Source: Actinomycetota bacterium
GTDB lineage: Bacteria > Actinomycetota > Acidimicrobiia > Acidimicrobiales > Ilumatobacteraceae
NCBI GenBank assembly: GCA_016870775.1
Contig: VGAK01000001.1
Location: 1 to 64,000 of the forward strand
DNA length: 64,000 bases
Direction of reading: 5' to 3'
The position numbers and the translations under genes were made by a program. The notes beneath the pieces were generated by a model. That model was not told the origin of the DNA. It ran no database searches and saw only the letters and a list, made by a program, of their open reading frames with translations. Position 1 is the first letter of the stretch. The number at the start of each line of letters is the position of its first letter. Positions 63,274 through 64,000 of the stretch are shown here, piece by piece.

Positions 63274-63349
63274 GCGCGCAGGTTATGCCCCAACCCCAAT
63301 CGGCAAACAGTGACACTCGGGTGCGAACCGACCCGACGGATCGAAGCAA

Positions 63350-63464
63350 GAAACGGGAAAGGCCCCGCAGGGGGTGCGGGGCCTCTCAACCGAAACCCGA
63401 TGGTGGGGGACCATCGTTGGGTTCTTGTGACCGGGATGGGGGGACATCTCCGGTCTTTTGTATG
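63350..63464 (-). ncRNA. 6C-type small RNA
   Basis: On the minus strand, three hairpins follow each other, each with a run of five or six C in its loop. They are GACCGG-(A)GATG with loop TCCCCC (63455 to 63429), CGATGGT-CCCCC-ACCATCG (63416 to 63398), and AGGCCCCGCA-CCCCC-TGCGGGGCCT (63384 to 63360), the last being the terminator. C-rich hairpin loops in a ~100-nt RNA are the defining feature of the actinobacterial 6C RNA (Rfam 6C family). In the families studied it base-pairs with G-rich mRNA sites. A good sigma-70 promoter lies upstream. Ends are estimated from promoter and terminator. No open frame fits this 308-bp gap (63274-63581). Confidence 0.8.
63360..63384 (-). terminator. Rho-independent terminator of the 6C RNA
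   Basis: A 10-bp perfect GC-rich stem (AGGCCCCGCA / TGCGGGGCCT) with a five-base loop; the minus strand continues TTTCCCGTTTCTT. It is also the third C-loop hairpin. Confidence 0.75.
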
Positions 63465-63470
63465 AAAACA

Positions 63471-63499
63471 AGTATCCACGGTGCCGTGTTATTTCTCAA
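63471..63499 (-). promoter_or_regulatory. sigma-70 promoter of the 6C RNA
   Basis: Minus strand: TTGAGA (63499 to 63494), 17-bp spacer, GATACT (63476 to 63471), each five of six to consensus. Predicted start near 63464, a few bases before the first hairpin. This is the clearest -35/-10 pair in the window, as expected for an abundant sRNA. Confidence 0.75.
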
Positions 63500-63510
63500 T
63501 GTGAACGGAG

Positions 63511-63538
63511 CGATACTCGCTATCGTTTTTTGTGATAG
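63511..63538. promoter_or_regulatory. overlapping inverted repeats, probable LysR binding site
   Basis: CGATA-CTCGC-TATCG (63511-63525) overlaps CTATC-N9-GATAG (63520-63538); the latter includes a T-N11-A LysR box (TCGTTTTTTGTGA). It lies 43-71 bp upstream of the lysR-type ATG and is placed between it and the 6C promoter, so it may affect both. Confidence 0.55.
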
Positions 63539-63581
63539 ACCTCGTCGGGCATCCGGGGGACACGAAAGGCGCACAAAAAGA

Positions 63582-64000
63582 ATGGACCTCAAGCAACTCA
63601 GGAGCCTGGTCGCAATCGCCGACCACGGCACGTTCTCGGCGGCGGCAAAACACCTCGGCACGGTTCAGTCGAACATCTCGGCCCACCTCGCCAGACTCGA
63701 AAAGCACCTCGGCTTGTCCCTCGTCGACCGGACCACAGGGCACCTCACCGAGGAGGGAGACCTCGTCGTTGCCCGCGCGCGCCGGATCATCCACGAGATC
63801 GAGGACATCGACGCCGACATCCACTCCCTCGGGGGCGAGGCCGCCGGGGACTGCCGGATCGGAACCATCGGCACCACCGCGAGATGGTTGATGCCCCCGC
63901 TCCTCAACAGCGTCACCCGACGCCACCCGGACGTGCGCATCACCCTCGTGGAGGGCGTGACCAGCTCGCTTCTCACCGGACTCGCCGCGGGCGAACTCGA
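63582..64000 (+). CDS. LysR family transcriptional regulator (5' part, cut by window edge)
   Basis: The first 139 codons are present. The winged helix-turn-helix is complete (LKQLRSLVAIADHGTFSAAA, TVQSNISAHLARLEKHLGLS, LVDRTTGHLTEEGDLVV), followed by the linker helix (IIHEIEDIDADIHSLGGEA) and the first strand of the effector domain (CRIGTIGTTARWLMPPLL). Effector and targets cannot be inferred because the rest is missing. ATG 63582 is preceded by AAAAAGA and a distant GAAAGG, a weak ribosome site. An overlapping palindromic site upstream suggests autoregulation. It is transcribed away from the 6C RNA gene. Confidence 0.88.
   Translation, partial: MDLKQLRSLVAIADHGTFSAAAKHLGTVQSNISAHLARLEKHLGLSLVDRTTGHLTEEGDLVVARARRIIHEIEDIDADIHSLGGEAAGDCRIGTIGTTARWLMPPLLNSVTRRHPDVRITLVEGVTSSLLTGLAAGEL

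Noticed and set aside
63360-63459. Plus-strand G-loop hairpins as a terminator or riboswitch upstream of the LysR gene
   Set aside because: Although the third plus-strand hairpin is followed by TTTT, no gene upstream is transcribed that way. The minus strand has the promoter, C-rich loops and terminator expected of 6C RNA.

Overview
The window is GC-rich (roughly two thirds G+C by eye) and almost fully packed with genes. It reads like a chromosome segment of a free-living actinobacterium, most probably class Acidimicrobiia (Ilumatobacter-like). The grounds are a mycothiol synthase gene, the split B12 mutase, a DUF6285 / aminoglycoside-phosphotransferase pair, a DUF3499-type protein, a secreted protein with a Thr/Ser tail, a 6C-type small RNA, and many genes whose start codon lies 6-8 nt after a TANNNT box with no Shine-Dalgarno site (leaderless mRNAs). 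The class assignment is inference. I see no phage, insertion sequence, CRISPR array or plasmid genes.

Layout. 1-4.1 kb: a ROK regulator with a DegT-family aminotransferase and a truncated gene on the minus strand, divergent from a ceramidase-like protein across a 27-bp palindrome. 4.1-6.6 kb: a secreted Thr/Ser-tailed protein and a Tat-exported polysaccharide deacetylase. 6.6-14.3 kb: omega-aminotransferase, methylmalonate-semialdehyde dehydrogenase, an inositol-monophosphatase-family enzyme, an unknown protein, a two-gene B12 mutase with isobutyryl-CoA-mutase active-site residues, and a luciferase-like monooxygenase. 14.5-21.4 kb: tRNA-CAU, tRNA-Asn, rpoD, dnaG, terC and ppdK. 21.4-30.3 kb: an M50 protease, then ygfZ, trpE, hisI and groES, an alpha/beta hydrolase, the hisC-hisB-hisH-hisA-hisF cluster and a 69-aa protein. 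30.3-35.1 kb: nth, mshD, rlmN, the DUF6285/phosphotransferase pair and an orphan ABC ATPase. 35.1-45 kb: a SRPBCC protein, a DUF3499-like protein, tRNA-Val, a membrane J-domain protein, a 2-hydroxyacid dehydrogenase, a complete polyamine ABC transporter (potCBDA order on the plus axis), gamma-aminobutyraldehyde dehydrogenase, and alanine dehydrogenase followed by a 24-bp tandem repeat. 45-50.9 kb: P450, zinc ribbon, MFS exporter, murF, ddl and a LysM lipoprotein. 50.9-57 kb: gltBD. 57-64 kb: crotonase, nitroreductase, GntR regulator, mitochondrial-type aconitase, a HAD/acyltransferase fusion, 6C RNA and a truncated LysR gene.

How the genes work together. Several modules bear on nitrogen and carbon salvage. 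Polyamine uptake feeds gamma-aminobutyraldehyde oxidation. Pyruvate-linked transamination plus alanine dehydrogenase would recycle amino groups, and gltBD assimilates ammonia. MmsA, the omega-aminotransferase and the mutase fit beta-alanine, valine or isobutyrate breakdown. PpdK and aconitase are central-carbon enzymes.

The most interesting signal is regulatory. At three loci (10.3, 25.4 and 30.9 kb) two divergent genes are separated by only 23-24 bp. Their predicted -10 boxes overlap and share one TA step, so a single symmetric element would fire two leaderless transcripts outward. Other highlights are the probable 6C RNA with a good sigma-70 promoter, the Phe80/Gln198 signature of the mutase, and a perfect 13-bp inverted repeat that places the same -10 element in front of the divergent crotonase and nitroreductase genes.
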